Source: Pagrus major (lineage: Eukaryota; Chordata; Actinopteri; Spariformes; Sparidae). From it: a DNA stretch of 64,000 nucleotides. The stretch is from assembly GCF_040436345.1 (NCBI RefSeq), contig NC_133223.1, positions 18,515,113 to 18,579,112 of the forward strand, in the 5' to 3' direction. Position numbers and translations under genes: made by a program. Below the pieces are notes generated by a model. It saw only the letters and a program-made list of their open reading frames with translations, ran no database searches and was not told the DNA's origin. Numbering within the stretch: position 1 is the stretch's first letter; the number at the start of each line of letters is the position of its first letter. This document shows, piece by piece, positions 1 through 12,853 of the stretch.

Positions 1-1248
1 ATTATGTTATGGAAAGCCTCTTTTTTTTGTTTTAATTCACTTTCTTGGTAATTTATATATATTTATACAGCCATACAGGTTTGCTGTGCATATATGTTAG
101 GGAATTTAACAATTATAAATCACCACAAGCATTGTGTTCTGTAAGAACAATGGTTTTATTGGGGCGAGACCAATATGTCCGTTGGCCGATAACGGCATAT
201 ATGTTGGCTGATATGAAAACTAGAGCCCCACTGATACTCAATTTTTGGGGCTGATGCTGTTACCAATATTGATACATTGGCCAATATACACACATTATTT
301 GCAATGGGCCTTTAAATGTGGTTTTCAAAGATTTGTGTCAAAGATACGAAAGCCAGGATATTTTACAGATTGACAATAAACTTAATCGTCTAAAATGACA
401 TCAGTGCACTAGAATAGTAAATGTCACTGGTCATTGAATACATATACATTTTTTCCTAACATCTTTTCCTGCATTATAATCTCTAAAAAAAAAATTGAAA
501 AATGGGGGCACATCTGGTAACACACTCCAATATTGATATATCTGATAATATATCGGACAACTGATGTATTGGTCAGGCTCTAATGAAAACTTTGTTTTTA
601 CAGATCATATTGCAGAAAAAGATGCTCGGGGTGATTCAGCATTGTGAAATTCACAGCGAAGTTTGTTGTTTCAGTACACTGATGCCTTTTATTGTTAGTT
701 ATGTTAAATATTATTAAGTTTATTGTTAAACTGTAAAATGTTCTGCCTCCATTACATATGTATCTTTGTGTTTGAAAACCACATTTGAGGGATAATTGCG
801 AAAAAAAAATGTATGTTTATCTATATATTCTATGTGTATGCTGTATATTTTAAACGAAGATCGGCTGAACAACCAATGTTATTTTTACTCACTTGTATCT
901 GCATTGGCCCCAAAAATCCAAATCAAAAACCCATTTAACAATGGGTGTGTGCAAGGTGCCCTCGTCTTAATATAACAGTAGTTTTTTACAGTAAGTGGGC
1001 TGCATCTCATCAGATTTGTGAAACACTGGCTCCTCTGTATTTGTTTCTCAGCTTCAACCTGCACTTTCTTATCATCCCAGAGGAAATTTTGTTTGCAGCC
1101 AGACATTAAACACATACATCACAGAAAAAGAATGCGCTGGTGACATAAAATAGTAGGAAATATATTTTTACAAAGTGCTATGGGAGGTGAGATTGAAATT
1201 GTTATTTTATCATGATTAGCATTGTCCTGTCTGGTGTTGTTCTTACAG
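1..1248. other. 5' flank/intron of SPC25, mostly repeat
   Basis: No coding exon is recognisable here. The stretch ends in a splice acceptor (ttcttacag, AG at 1247-1248) just before the SPC25 start codon exon, so at least one non-coding SPC25 exon should lie in this stretch or further left. I could not place it. Most of 140-925 is an interspersed repeat (listed separately). Confidence 0.5.
140..925. repeat. Interspersed element with 'ccgata/ggccaatat' motifs
   Basis: The stretch contains repeated ggccgata / ccaatat words at 176-290, gatatatctgataatatatcgg at about 533-556, a block with gcagaaaaagatgctcgg at about 613, and an end reading cattggccccaaaaatcc at 902. The same blocks recur in the same order at 42020-42290 inside STK39, for example gcaaaaaaagatgcttgg, cagtgcactgat and ggcattggccacaaaaatt. 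This marks one dispersed family. The class is not determined; it looks like a non-autonomous DNA element. Confidence 0.55.
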
Positions 1249-1269
1249 ATTGTCTGACATCCGAACATC

Positions 1270-3744
1270 ATGACGTCCATTACTGATCCAAACATGAGTG
1301 ACAGGTTCACTAATGCAATGGAGGAGATCCACAACAAACAGCTGAAGACATATGGGGAGATCATTGACACGACCACAGAGCTGTGCCAGTCCCACAGACA
1401 CGTTGTGAAGTCGGCACTAGGTATGATTGAGATATTGTCTGTTGTTTATTGGGCTCCCCCTTTATTGTTGTTTTGGCAGTAACTACTCTCCCTGGGGTCC
1501 ATATTAAAATAGTCAACAGTGTTTGCACTTACACTTCATACAGTAAACAATACATTTACAGCGTTAACACTGCATTAAAAATACATCACAAATCCCACAG
1601 CATTAATGAGAGTGGATGTTGTTTTTTTCCCTTTTGGTGCAGATACTTGTCTAAAGAAATGTAAGGATGACGACATGCTGTTTGAGACGATACAAACATT
1701 CAAAAAAGGTGAGTTTTATGCATTAGACCACAAAGCATTGCATCTGTGCCTTATGTGTGTGTGCCACATACTCAGGTGTGGCACACACACGAAAGGCTCA
1801 GTATATACTGTATTTTTTTTAACCTGAATGTAATATTTGTCCCCCAGACCTTGAACAAATAAATACATCATTGAAAGAGAAACGGCACGCCATCTCTGGA
1901 ATGGTGTCTGAGATTCAGCAGAAGGAGTTGCAGAAAGACGACATCATCCAGAAGATAGAGAAACTCAGAGAAGAGCAAGCCAAGAGAAAAGATTGTAAGT
2001 TGATATTTGAAAATAAAATGAATGGTTTAAATGACTTTTCTTAATTTGTGACTGTAGCATATTGAGTAATTGACCTCTGCACGTGTTTCTTTTCTTGCTC
2101 TCCTTTCAGTAATTGAATCTCAAAATAAAGCAAACAAAGACAGACTGAGGAATCTTGGGAAAGCCCGATTAGTCTTTCAGGATCATTTGGGGATGGAGAT
2201 CCGAACAATCCTTGGCAAAACACAATTGGTTAAAGGTGGGCCAAACATATTCATGTACATTCCATATTCAGTATTTTTCTCGAGCCCTGGTTCTATTATA
2301 CATCACTGTTTTCATACATTAATAGCAATTGCTATGAAGATTTTGTGATTTTCAGTTTTGTACAGCTCAGAGGATCTTCTCTTTGGGTGTTCCTCTTGCG
2401 TGAAGATTATTGACTCTCAATCTAGTGAGAAGTATGCTTGTATCCTGATAGGATTGCTTGAAATACCTCTCTCAAAACACAACCACAGGTGTAGAAGTAA
2501 CAGTTTAGTCCTATGGTGTACACCCACTTATAACCCTAAAACCAACAAAGAAATAAGTGCTCGAGAATATCAGGCACGGGAGAGAAGGTTTTACCAGACT
2601 GGGGATGAAATGGGAAAAAATAGCACGTCACAAACACAGCCACATCTTTGAGAAACGCGTAACAGTATTTGTAGCTTGTCTCAAATAAAGTACTGACTCT
2701 CTCTTTAGTTGAAGTAAATACAACTTCAGAATTTACAGTGTGTTTTGTTGTTGTCCTTGTAAAGGTGAAAAGCTGCAGTTTGTTTTCCGGAATATCAACC
2801 CTTCAGATCAGGACAGCGCCTACGTTGTCACAATGGGGATTAAAGAAGATGGAGCATACCAGAGTAAGTTAAACACATTTACTGTATATCAGAAAACTGT
2901 ATTGTAATAGCAAAATTATTGTGCTTTTTAATGCACTAGAACTCACTAATATACATTTTTCCCCTTCATTCTATATTTTTGTTACCATCACAAAACACCA
3001 AAAACAACAATCCTACTACAAAGTATTGCATGTGTTGCATATAGCTTATTCCTTTGTGCTGAAAACTGCATCATCCTGCTGCCACTCGAGCAGCACAAAA
3101 TGTGTGTTAATCCACAACTGAAAACAGTCCCCACCAAATGCCGAATTTATTCCTGTTTGAACAACGCTTGCTCAAAACAAAAGTGCCCAGGTGTTTTGGA
3201 AAATTATTCAGCTGTATATTTAAAAGTAAAACTACCTATGACAATTTTTTAAACACTGATGTTTTCAGTAGGATTTAATGGCCATAGCGATGAGTGCTGC
3301 AGGGGCAGTGACGTCAAAAGTTATTGAGAGACAGACTAAAGGCCCACACCAAACACACATCAAAGAACTAGCGGAGACAAAGGCTAACTATTGTGTTGCC
3401 TCCTGTCGCCTGTGTCTCAGCAAGACAGTTGCACGTGAACACACTGCAAAGACTGATGAGAAAGTAGCTTGTACACTCTGCGCCTGCATAAGAGGAACCG
3501 TTGTTATGATGAAGCACTTGGATTTATTGACACTAATAAAAATAATTACAAACACCAGCCTTATCCTGCAGCTACCACTGTAAATGGCTTTTTTTAATAC
3601 AAAACTTTATTTTGTACAGTTGTATCAAGTGACCCCGCGCTTGAGTGTTTGCCAGTGTTGGAGCGCCAGCTTCAGGAGACCAATAACTTACCAGCATTCC
3701 TGGCAAACGTCAGGAAGGAATTCATCTCTCAGGCACGCCGCTAA
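1270..3744 (+). CDS. spc25: Kinetochore protein Spc25, six coding exons
   Basis: Coding exons: 1270-1420, 1643-1708, 1848-1994, 2110-2235, 2765-2863 and 3620-3744 (stop TAA 3742-3744). All use AG acceptors and phase-1 junctions and give 237 aa. The first ATG (1270) follows a 21-nt untranslated piece after an acceptor. Residues about 40-140 form a charged coiled coil (exon 3: DLEQINTSLKEKRHAIS...). The C-terminal part is the globular RWD-like domain, with GEKLQFVFRNINPSD and near the end NNLPAFLANVRKEF, both typical of vertebrate Spc25 (human about 224 aa). Spc25 pairs with Spc24 and anchors the NDC80 complex to the inner kinetochore for chromosome segregation. Exon 4 may end 21 nt earlier at a GC donor (see findings), which would remove seven residues absent from the human protein as I know it. 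The introns at 2236-2764 and 2864-3619 hold nothing I recognise. The gene converges with NOSTRIN. Confidence 0.95.
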
Positions 3745-4038
3745 GATTGGAGGGAACCGTACAGTAAAGTTCTTCCTGTAATATGGACTGATGTCAGGAA
3801 GGAGCATAGCCTGCCTCGTCAAGACTTTACTACATATATTCTGCTGTTAATTGTATGTAAGTGTTGTGTGTCTTTATTTCTGAGAATGATCTTTTTGCAG
3901 TTTACTTTGTATTTGGTATTATGAGAACAGTTGTTCTAGTGGAAATGGTGACAGCTCCTCATTGAAATTTGTGTCTCACTTATTCCTGAAAAATGCACGT
4001 GTTAACTGTAGATGTTGCACTTAAACAAAAGTAAAACA

Positions 4039-4044
4039 AATAAA
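4039..4044 (+). promoter_or_regulatory. Candidate SPC25 poly(A) signal AATAAA
   Basis: An AATAAA hexamer lies about 295 nt after the SPC25 stop codon, directly before an interspersed repeat. It is the best-placed hexamer between the two convergent genes on this strand. No transcript evidence is available. Confidence 0.45.
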
Positions 4045-4047
4045 ATT

Positions 4048-4330
4048 AAGGCTGCAACCAGGATTATTTTATTATTGATTAATCTGCAGATAATTTTCAC
4101 AATTAATCGATTAATGATTTAGTCAAGAAAATGTGTTAGAAAAATGCTCATCATAACCTCCCAGGGACCACAGAGACGTCTTCAACTTTCTCTTTTTGTC
4201 AAACTAACAGACCCTGTTTTTTTTCCCTAAATGACACGGAAAGGGAGAAAATCCTTACATTTAAGAAGCTGGAACTAGCAAATATTTGACATTTATGGTT
4301 GAACTGTTGCAGCTCGAAATTTTGTAAAAT
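4048..4330 (+). repeat. Repeat family B (ATTAATCGATTAAT type)
   Basis: It begins aaggctgcaacc, runs through attaatcgattaatgattta, then ccagggaccacagagacgtc and aagaagctggaactagcaaa. The same ordered blocks recur at about 25063-25690, 36330-36598, 37015-37320, 38960-39250, 43350-43520 and 47905-48075. I know this as a very common short element in percomorph fish genomes. It fills much of the gap between SPC25 and NOSTRIN. Confidence 0.75.
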
Positions 4331-4443
4331 AAAATAATTTAGAGACAATGTAAATAGTTTTCATTTATTGTATTGTGTCGTTACTCAGTTTTATTTTACT
4401 CATTTTAATCAAAGTTATTGATATTAATCCAATAAAATACATG

Positions 4444-4449
4444 TTTATT
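4444..4449 (-). promoter_or_regulatory. Candidate NOSTRIN poly(A) signal
   Basis: AATAAA on the minus strand (tttatt on plus), about 300 nt past the NOSTRIN stop. A second tttatt lies at 4390-4395. The choice between them is arbitrary without transcript ends. Confidence 0.3.
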
Positions 4450-4749
4450 TCAGTGCTTGTTCTTCTGTACACAAAGTGGCTTAAATAATGAAAGAAAAAA
4501 TAATTTGGGTACAACATTTACATACAGCATGAACTTTAACAATATGACTTCTATAACTCTTGGGAGAACAGTGACAAAAATCCCTGATCCTGTCTGGCAG
4601 CAGAGACACGCGTCTTATTTAAATATTTTTCATTAACCATTTTAAAGCAGTGAATATGTCAGTCAGTTCAGACACAGCTGTTGCCATTATTTTTTTTAAT
4701 TTAATCTGATACAGGGTGGGTTTTGTATTTTTTGCTGTTCATGACTCAT

Positions 4750-7700
4750 TCAGGCATCAGATGATTTGACTGTGCTTAACACAGGCAGCTCCTCAACATA
4801 GGTCGATGGGAAATGGCCTGTCTTCCCGTTAAGTTCTCCAAACCACCATCCATTCTCTTCCTTTGTGTAAATGTCTAGAAGATCTCCTGTGAAAACACAA
4901 ATAATTTTTATTAGATATAGTTAATAAAACCTCTACTGTTTTTAGATTGTCTGCAGCTGAGTTGCCACTCACCTTCTTTTAAAGTCAGTTCATCGTCCTG
5001 CTCAGATGTGAAGTTGTACAGGGCTTTGCATTGTCCTATACTGCTCGACTCTGGTGTGACTTCACCTGTTCGATGTTGATGTTTTTCATTGCTTTAATTT
5101 CACTTTTTACATGTTTAACGCAACAATTACAAATAAATCTGTGTGTTGACATATTTACCTTGTTCTTTGTCATCATCAGTGTGAGGCAGGGCTCCGTTAA
5201 CAGTACTGCCACACTCTGCAGACACAGTTTCATGCATTGTAGCTGTGGGAGTGACTGAGTCAGTGGCGCCTGGTGAAGCCTCTGCAGACTGTTGGGTCAC
5301 AAACTGAGCCGGCCCTTTGTAAATTATGGAAGCTCTCAGTGACTGTCGGGATCTGAAAGGGGTCCTTCTGAGTTTGACTGGACGAGTCAGTTGAACAACA
5401 CTGTGCTCACAGTCCTTAGACGGAAAAATAGACTATTATGTTTTCTCTAAGTGATTTGTCTTTGGAAATGTAATACATTGTAGAAATAAGACAGCTGATT
5501 TTGATGTGAATAGGGTTTAGGCTTAGGGATATTCTACTTCTTTCACCATCTGTCCAGTATAACCAGTCCAGTATCCCACTCTGGTTCGGGTCTGCTTTTA
5601 ATGTATTCTTGAGACTTCTGTCACATAATGAGGAATACATTTACTCTTTCTAAACTACCACTACCTCAGAACAAACCTTTTTTTTCCCCCAGGACATACC
5701 TCATACCTCTGAAGACAATCCATGCAGTCTTACCTTATCTTTCCATTTCACAATGCTGTCTTTAAATCGGTGAAAGGACTTTTCTGTCCCCTCTAAATCA
5801 GACAGCGACACAGAGAGTTTGTAGTGCGTGGCCTCGAGGAGATCCAGTTTTAGAGTAATCTACAGGCAACAAGATGACATTAGTGAACACTGCAGCAAAT
5901 CTGATATATAATCAATTAAAGTAAACATCCATCCGTACACACCACCATTCGTCAGTCCACTCTCCACACACTGTTACCTCATCTAGCTGCTGTTCTGTTT
6001 CCTCAAGGTTCTTTTGGTTGGAAAAAGATGGATTTTCAGCGTACGTTTTCATCAGCTTTTCAACTCCTGCAGCCAGAATGTCGATTTAGAAACAAATGAA
6101 TGACCTTATGTAATAATAACCGTCATGAATCACTGAGTTATACTGAAAGACACATTTTTCCGGCTCCATCAGATTATATTGTGTAATTCTAATGCATTAT
6201 TCCATGGATAATGTACTGAACTCGCCTTCCTGGTCTTTCTTTGTTTTTGTAATGGTGTCATCCAGACGCTGGAGTTTGAGTTTGATGGCCTCTTTTCTTC
6301 GGTCTTTGTCCATTAGTGATTTGCTGTCCTCCTCCTGATGCATTCAGAGTACAGATAACATGGATTTATCCCATCAGTATCCGTGGTGGTTAAAATACAC
6401 CATTGATGCTATATATGCCAAAGCTGCAGGCGCTTTTGTTCTGTGTGTTTGAATTAATTTGAATTCAAAGCAGGTTCCTGGAAATATCACAAACAAGCTA
6501 TTGTCACTATTGCTCTGCATATTCATTTACAGTATATAACATTAAAGGAAAAGTTCACCCAAAAACGAAAATTCAGTCATTATCTACCTACTCCTGTGCT
6601 GATGTGACGTCTCATGGACTACGTTTCTTCACCTGACAATAATAATTGACAATGAGAGAATTTTAATTTGTGGGTGAACTTATCCTTTAAATCATGGATA
6701 TTCTATTGACTTTATTGTCATATTTTCATATGAGACCTGAGTCCAACCAACCTGACAGCTACATAATTTAAAGTTTAAAACGCCAACAAGATGTAAAAAA
6801 ACCAGTACATTTACATCAGAGCACACTCAAAATGAGAACTTCATCTCTTTAAATGTGGCTCACATTAAAAAGACACCCCCCACAGAGATGACTGCGTATG
6901 TCTTTGAAGGGAGTGAGTCACTGAACGAGTCTATGGCCTGCAGACAAGCTTCTTTCCACAGTCTCAGAGCAAAAAAGAAAAAAAAATAGACTTACAAAGT
7001 AATCAGCCATCAGAAACTCTGCTACGTTATCATCAGCTGTGATGCCGTTTTCTTCAACCAGGACTTGTATGTCTTTATCCATGTCCACCCTCTGAACTGC
7101 CTGTTCTATCTGTCGTTGGCCCTGCAAGTGGAAAAAGTGTATGTACGAGTTATAATATCCATCGAGGGATTTAAAGGATACTCATGAGAAGGACGCAGGT
7201 CAGGATGCCTCACATGTTTGAGGGTCTGCCCGAAGCTGGACATTTGGAGGTTGTATCTGTTCAAAATGTTGCACAGAACTTCAATACGCTGTTTCTCCAG
7301 CTCCTGTGTGATCTGAAAAAGCAGAAAGAGGCGCTGTGATACTATTGGAAATAAATGTAGGCATTCATTATTTTTATAGAATGTGACATTTTACTTTCCC
7401 AATTAATTTTTCATTTTATTTATTAATTCTTGAAGTTATTGATTTACACATTTATTTCTGTTTTTTTTCCCCCCTATTTATTTACACAAACGTATTAATT
7501 TCTGCGTTTTGTTTTAGAACATTTTTTAAAATACATTGTGGGTAGTTGAGTGGTACTGCTGTGGCACATTTTCTGCAACCAAACGTTTGCTGGTTCAACT
7601 CTTATCATACATGAGGTGTCCTTGAGCAAGACACTAAGGAGAGGAAGAGGTATGAAAGATTTTCTCCACACCTGGTAGCAGTTTTTCAGCGTGTTTTCCA

Positions 7701-10248
7701 ACTTGAGTCTCATCTGATGACCCTCCATGTTGATTTTAAAGTACTCCTCATCCACCCGCGTCTGCATCTCTGCTGACTTGGTCAGCCTGTTCAACATCTG
7801 TAGTAAAGAACATCAACAAAAATCTTAAGCAGTCTTTGGCAACTTTTCCAGCTTGTATTAACCCCCAAATAAAACATGTATTTGATGTGAAAAGTAGTTG
7901 ATACCTTTTGTTTTTCTTTTTCTGTGGAAATGTGCTTGTTGCTCTCAACAAAGTTGAACAACGCCTCATGCTCTCGTGTTAGTCCACCCAATTTCTTCTT
8001 TGTCTGTTTTAGAAGAGGAAACACAAAAATCAGCATAAAATCATAACTGATAATATGTAATGTATATTTTTTTCAAAGTCATACACTATGAAGTTCTTAG
8101 CCCGCTTACAAGACATTACCAACATGAGAAGGAGCAATAATATAATAATATATTCAGACTGAAAGAACAAATAGAGTATATCTCCACACATGTCAAACCA
8201 AATACGAGCACGATCCTGCGGGCCCATCTGAAGCACAGACTACATTGCATTTAACACACAAACTGAGCTAAATGAAACCCTTGTTCTGTTTTTCTGTAAG
8301 GGAGGGTACATTTCATAAGCCTGATGGTTCCTTGACCTCTCCTGACACGTCTCTTATCTGTTTGTGGTCTGGATTTTATGTAATCGTATGTGTGTGCAAA
8401 TAAAACAAAACTAAATGAAATTAAACACCTTATAATACTGTGTAAAAGTTCCTGTAAACCTTATGATATTTGCTGTTTTGTAACTGCAGCCAAAAGTTTT
8501 CTTTTGTGAAATTGTAAAATTCAAACATCACAGTTGTTCATGGCAATCTACCCACTGAACCAGTGAACTTTATAGTCTCCATAATAAGCAAAGGGGTGTG
8601 GTTATAGCTACTTGTGATAACTTCTCAACAATTCCAAGATGTTTAAAAGACTTTTAAACCTCCACCTTATAAAATGGACAGACTGATCACACACTGCTAT
8701 AATCCTTAACTCATCAAAATGCATACAAGCTTATAGCCACTCAATAATGCATTATGCATGCGTTGTAATGCATTATGCTAGTATCTTTAATACATTATAA
8801 TGTATATATTGTAAGGGCTTCCCTATAAAGTTAACCATAACATTCAAAGCCGCAAAGATATTATTATGATCTATGGATCAGTATGATCATAGTAATTGTT
8901 CCTACAACAGGTCGCTATAGTGGATTAATATCTCTGAAATATTGGAGCGTACATGTTCCTATATTATTTATGTGAACCAATCGACAATCTGTGTGTAAAC
9001 GTGTAATATAAGTGCACAAATTCCACAAATATAAAAAAAGTAAACATCAAATTCATTTACAAACAAATAAAAAAGGCATTTATCTGATAAGATAAATATC
9101 TTTATCTTATCATATGTTTGTTTTTTTCCTCTTTAGAAGAAGATTATTTACCTTGAGTTGCTCACTCCAGTTAACAGTAACAAGTTTTCCAGTTCTTTCG
9201 ATGGCACTGTCAAGCTGTTGAAGGAAAGGTGAGAAAAAGGTGAGACACATTATGACTGGCAGCTAGAACAGATATACTGAAACACGGTTGAAAAATCTAT
9301 TTCATACAGGCCTCCTCCTCTTAGTATGTTCGTCTAAGACTTGTCGGATTTCCAGAATTGCTTCTTGCTGAAATGCGTTTCCTAATGATCTGAAATTAGA
9401 ACAAAACACCATATTTAACTCCTAATCTCTCTCACATTTCTTTACTCTGTGGACAGGCACAGTTTTGAAGTGAACTCAGGTTGAAAACTACCTGTGGGCG
9501 TCTGCTCTTGAGTACATCTCATCTGACACATGACACCAGGCGCTGTAGGTGGAACTGAGTGGGGAGCCGGCATGAAAAGGTTAGAGCTGTGGGCTAATTG
9601 GCCCGGCACCTGCCTATGTTTTGATCACATCTTACTTGCTATGTGTGTGCTATTTCCCTTGGTACCATTATTTCTGTACACCACTTGGCAGTTAGTCCCC
9701 AGGAAGAGGTCATGTTGAACACAAAGCAGACAAAAGACAGAGCCAATTAAATATTCAGCAGTGTGTCTCTTACTTGCCCGACATTCCTTTAGAGGCCCTG
9801 ATGAGTTTGCCAGCAAGTTTTTGTAGTCCTTTAGCATAATTTAGCTCCAGCTCAGCCCTAAAACAGGAGAGGGTTGCAGCAAGAGGCAATAACTGAGTCA
9901 AACAATAACTCCTGTGTCATTAAAGTTTAGTCTGAACGCCGCAACTGTGTTGAACCTACCTTTGCTGAAAAACAGTCATAAGTTCTTTGCAGAAGTACTC
10001 CCCATTTTTTGAAAGTCGTTTAACATTTTGATAGAGTTTGTTATACTGAAAGGCAGAGAATAAGGCTCCATGAGACGTTTACATTGGAGCCGTAAAAGCC
10101 TGAGTTCAAACCGATACAAAGCTAGCTTTGATAGCAACTATAACAATAAAATTCATATTAAAGTATCATTTGCTTCTCCAGGAAGGAAACGCTGAACTGG
10201 ATTTTTGTAAGAAATACTCACAGAGCAGGTGCTCGTAGGATCCCTCAT
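4750..10248 (-). CDS. nostrin: Nostrin, F-BAR and SH3 adaptor, 16 coding exons
   Basis: Exons in coding order: 10248-10222, 10045-9960, 9857-9774, 9542-9492, 9389-9308, 9214-9152, 8003-7905, 7797-7672, 7312-7214, 7121-6996, 6334-6226, 6066-5978, 5859-5734, 5414-5159, 5065-4973 and 4886-4750 (stop). The result is a continuous 550 aa frame (human about 506). It starts [16 protein letters not shown], like known Nostrin. Residues 1 to about 250 are an F-BAR domain ([34 protein letters not shown]) that binds and bends membrane. A coiled-coil/HR1-like part follows at about 260-390, then a low-complexity linker (exon 14). The C-terminal SH3 is at about 487-541 ([30 protein letters not shown]). Nostrin binds eNOS, dynamin and WASP and drives eNOS internalisation from the plasma membrane. 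The linker accounts for much of the extra length. Intron 11 appears to have a GC donor. Confidence 0.95.
6224..6225 (-). other. GC (non-GT) splice donor, NOSTRIN intron 11
   Basis: The minus strand reads CAGGAAG|GCGAGTTCAG after the codons for KKDQE. The next exon must supply GA then GTTGAAAAG to give [11 protein letters not shown], matching the family (KDKEGLERMLKTY in human). No GT near the junction keeps this frame, so a GC-AG intron is the simplest reading. The acceptor (ctgcag) is ordinary. Confidence 0.8.
6543..6690. repeat. Short inverted-repeat element (MITE) in NOSTRIN intron
   Basis: The left end reads aaaggaaaagttcaccca and the right end tgggtgaacttatccttt, which are inverted copies of each other around about 110 nt. 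A related pair of ends flanks the fold-back element at 31157-31757. Confidence 0.75.
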
Positions 10249-12015
10249 CTTAAGACTGTGGCTGTTTGTTGACTTTGGACCTTGAACTTTGACCACCCTC
10301 CTCCCAAAGTCACTCATGCGGAAATCACCTGAGCTTTTGGCAGTGCACTATACAAAGGAAAATTCCAGAGAGAGTGAAAAAAAAGCTTCATATGTAAACT
10401 CATGCAGGGTGGCAAGTCAGTCAACCATTGATATGAAGAAAGAGAAAGATATAAGCACAAATGAAAGGCCAAACAAGCTCTGAGATGAAGTAACAATTGC
10501 TTTATTATTTCATGTTGAGAAGAAGGTTCCACTTTCTAACAAGTCACCCTTTATAAAGGGCTCATAAATGGTTACTATTGGCTTTTAATTAATGTTATAA
10601 AATAAAGTATGAATGCTTTATAGATCAGTTATTGGCCAATACAAAAAAAAATTGGGTTGAAGGGTTGTGTCTCTTTGGTCATATTGCAACATAAATCTTG
10701 GTAATCTGAGGCGTCCTGGTTGCCTAATCATTTAACTCGCAATAACTGATCTTTTGGCAACAAGAGAGCAGCTGAAACAAAAAAAAAAGCTGCTAACTGT
10801 GTCTGTCTGCTGTTTGGTGCTGAGCAGGTAGAGTGCAGTGTTTTTTTCAGAGCATTTTCACTGAAAGCATTGTCTTCTGCGGACAAAAACAACACTATGA
10901 GAGCAGTGAGAAAACAAAACATTAAAGTTGTGGGTGGGAAAACCAAAACAATCAAGCTGAAAGACACTAAAATGTTTGGTTGAGCAAAGGTGAGCTGCAG
11001 AGTCAGGGATAATCCTCGGTGGGTTCAACACTTTGAGTGACCCCAGTTCACAAGCGAGGAGTAAACTAATAATTTGCTATCACCATTAAAGATATGATAT
11101 GTAAGAATATGACTTGAACCTTGTTATGTATTTTGTTGAGCTGTGTACTTACATTATCCCCAATGTTTCCAACAAAGTTCAAACCCAGAAAAATCCATGT
11201 TTCCTCAAGGTAATGGTGCGTTTCATTTTGTCGCCCATTGCTAGTTCCAGGATAAGGAAGTGAGCGGATGAAACTTTTTCAACAACAATCTCCTGTGAAC
11301 ATTTGCGCCTGAGTCAGGTCAGATAGATTTTTATCAGAAATAATGGTTATTTAATGGTGTATTCCCCACCAGTAAAGCGAGTTTGAATGTGGGATCATTT
11401 GTATTTATATTCGTGCAAGTTGTTTATTTGCCCTACACAGCCAGATTACTTTAGTGTACATTAGCCATAAGCTATCAACAATAGCACACATTAAGGATGT
11501 GTGTCTGTCTTTAAATTCTGGCCAACTCTCACTCAATGCAGCACTCACCAAAGACCCCAGTTCTCTCTTCTTTTCCCCTCACCTCTCTGTAATCTCGTTA
11601 GTAAAGCACATATCTCCTCTAGCTTCAGTCTCCAGTCAACATTACAGTGCATGAACATGTGACAATAGAGGTCACCTCTGCAGACTGCTGCTACAGTCAG
11701 GTTGATAACCGGGAGTAAAGAATAAATAAAGATAAATCCACTTTTTAGTCCCAAAAGTTAAAAAGTAACCTCTGAGCTCTCCTCCCGTCTGTAAAGAAAT
11801 CTGGATCAGAGCAAAATCGGATACGACTCCAGGTGTTTATTCCTCCAGAAGGCTGGCTCTGCCCCTGACTCTCTCCCCCATAGCTGGCTAACCGGCTCTG
11901 ACCATCTGAAGAGGGGATTTGATATTGAATTTATTAAGTTAAGTTTAAAAATCCCCCTTCAGAGTTTAACGAAAAAAAATGTTTTGTTGCTGATTGAACT
12001 TATTGAACAGACCCA
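10249..12015. other. Intergenic: NOSTRIN upstream region
   Basis: This lies between the NOSTRIN start codon and the CERS6 3' end. It should hold the NOSTRIN promoter and any 5' non-coding exon, but I see no clear CpG-rich core and no open frame with family resemblance. It is AT-rich with short A/T runs only. Confidence 0.5.
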
Positions 12016-12041
12016 CGCATAATTTGCAATCTTCATGTTTT

Positions 12042-12047
12042 TTTATT
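12042..12047 (-). promoter_or_regulatory. Candidate CERS6 poly(A) signal
   Basis: AATAAA on the minus strand (tttatt on plus, inside ttttttattgaata), about 810 nt past the CERS6 stop codon. It implies a 3' UTR of about 12020-12853. Not confirmed. Confidence 0.45.
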
Positions 12048-12853
12048 GAATATTTCAAACAACTGATGTCTGCCTCGAAAGAGGACAAATGGCCTTTAAT
12101 GAAATGCTTACCAGAAATGTACCAGAATACTTAACAAAATGCTTTAATAGGGAATACAGCAGCTAGCCATATCTGATGCACACACATAATACTGTTATCG
12201 ACATCTCATATACAGTTTGAGTGGAGAAAGTATTTCATAATGTGAGTAAACTTCACACATTTTGGCATATCTTTGGGGGTGTAGCATTGAAAGTAAACCC
12301 AGCATTTTGCTCATACACGTTATCATGATGTGTGGTGGGACAAAAAAAAAAAAAAAAGATGTTGTCCAAGATTATTTCATCTTTAACACTGACATCAAGG
12401 GAGAATCGATGTCCGACTTTCATCTGCAAACATATTTATAAAAAATAAATAACATAGAAAGACACAAACATAAGAAAAATCACACCCCCAGTATGCCAGA
12501 CTACTGTATGTTAAAGTAGCATGCTTACACCATAAAGTGGAATGCTTTCATTCATTGGCTAAACAGAGAGTGGGTTGTACCGATAGGAGTGCTTTGATAT
12601 TTCACTGAGTGCAGTCTGATGCAAATATATAGATGAAGAGAAGAAACTGAGTGTGGAAATTTATGTAAAGACTCAAACTGATAACAAAACTGCATTCACA
12701 TAAATCTATCAAGAACTTCCAGTGCCAGACAGGCAATGTTGTTCATGTCTCCACCATACACTCAAATACACTCACTCACACACGCACACACACAGACATA
12801 CAGATGGTGGATGGTGTCTGTAGCATGGCTCCAGTGTTGTGATATCAACTTCG
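12048..12853 (-). other. Probable CERS6 3' untranslated region
   Basis: Non-coding sequence after the CERS6 stop, up to the candidate poly(A) signal. It includes a poly-A run on the plus strand at about 12342-12358 and a CA-rich stretch at about 12765-12805. No open frame of note. Confidence 0.45.
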
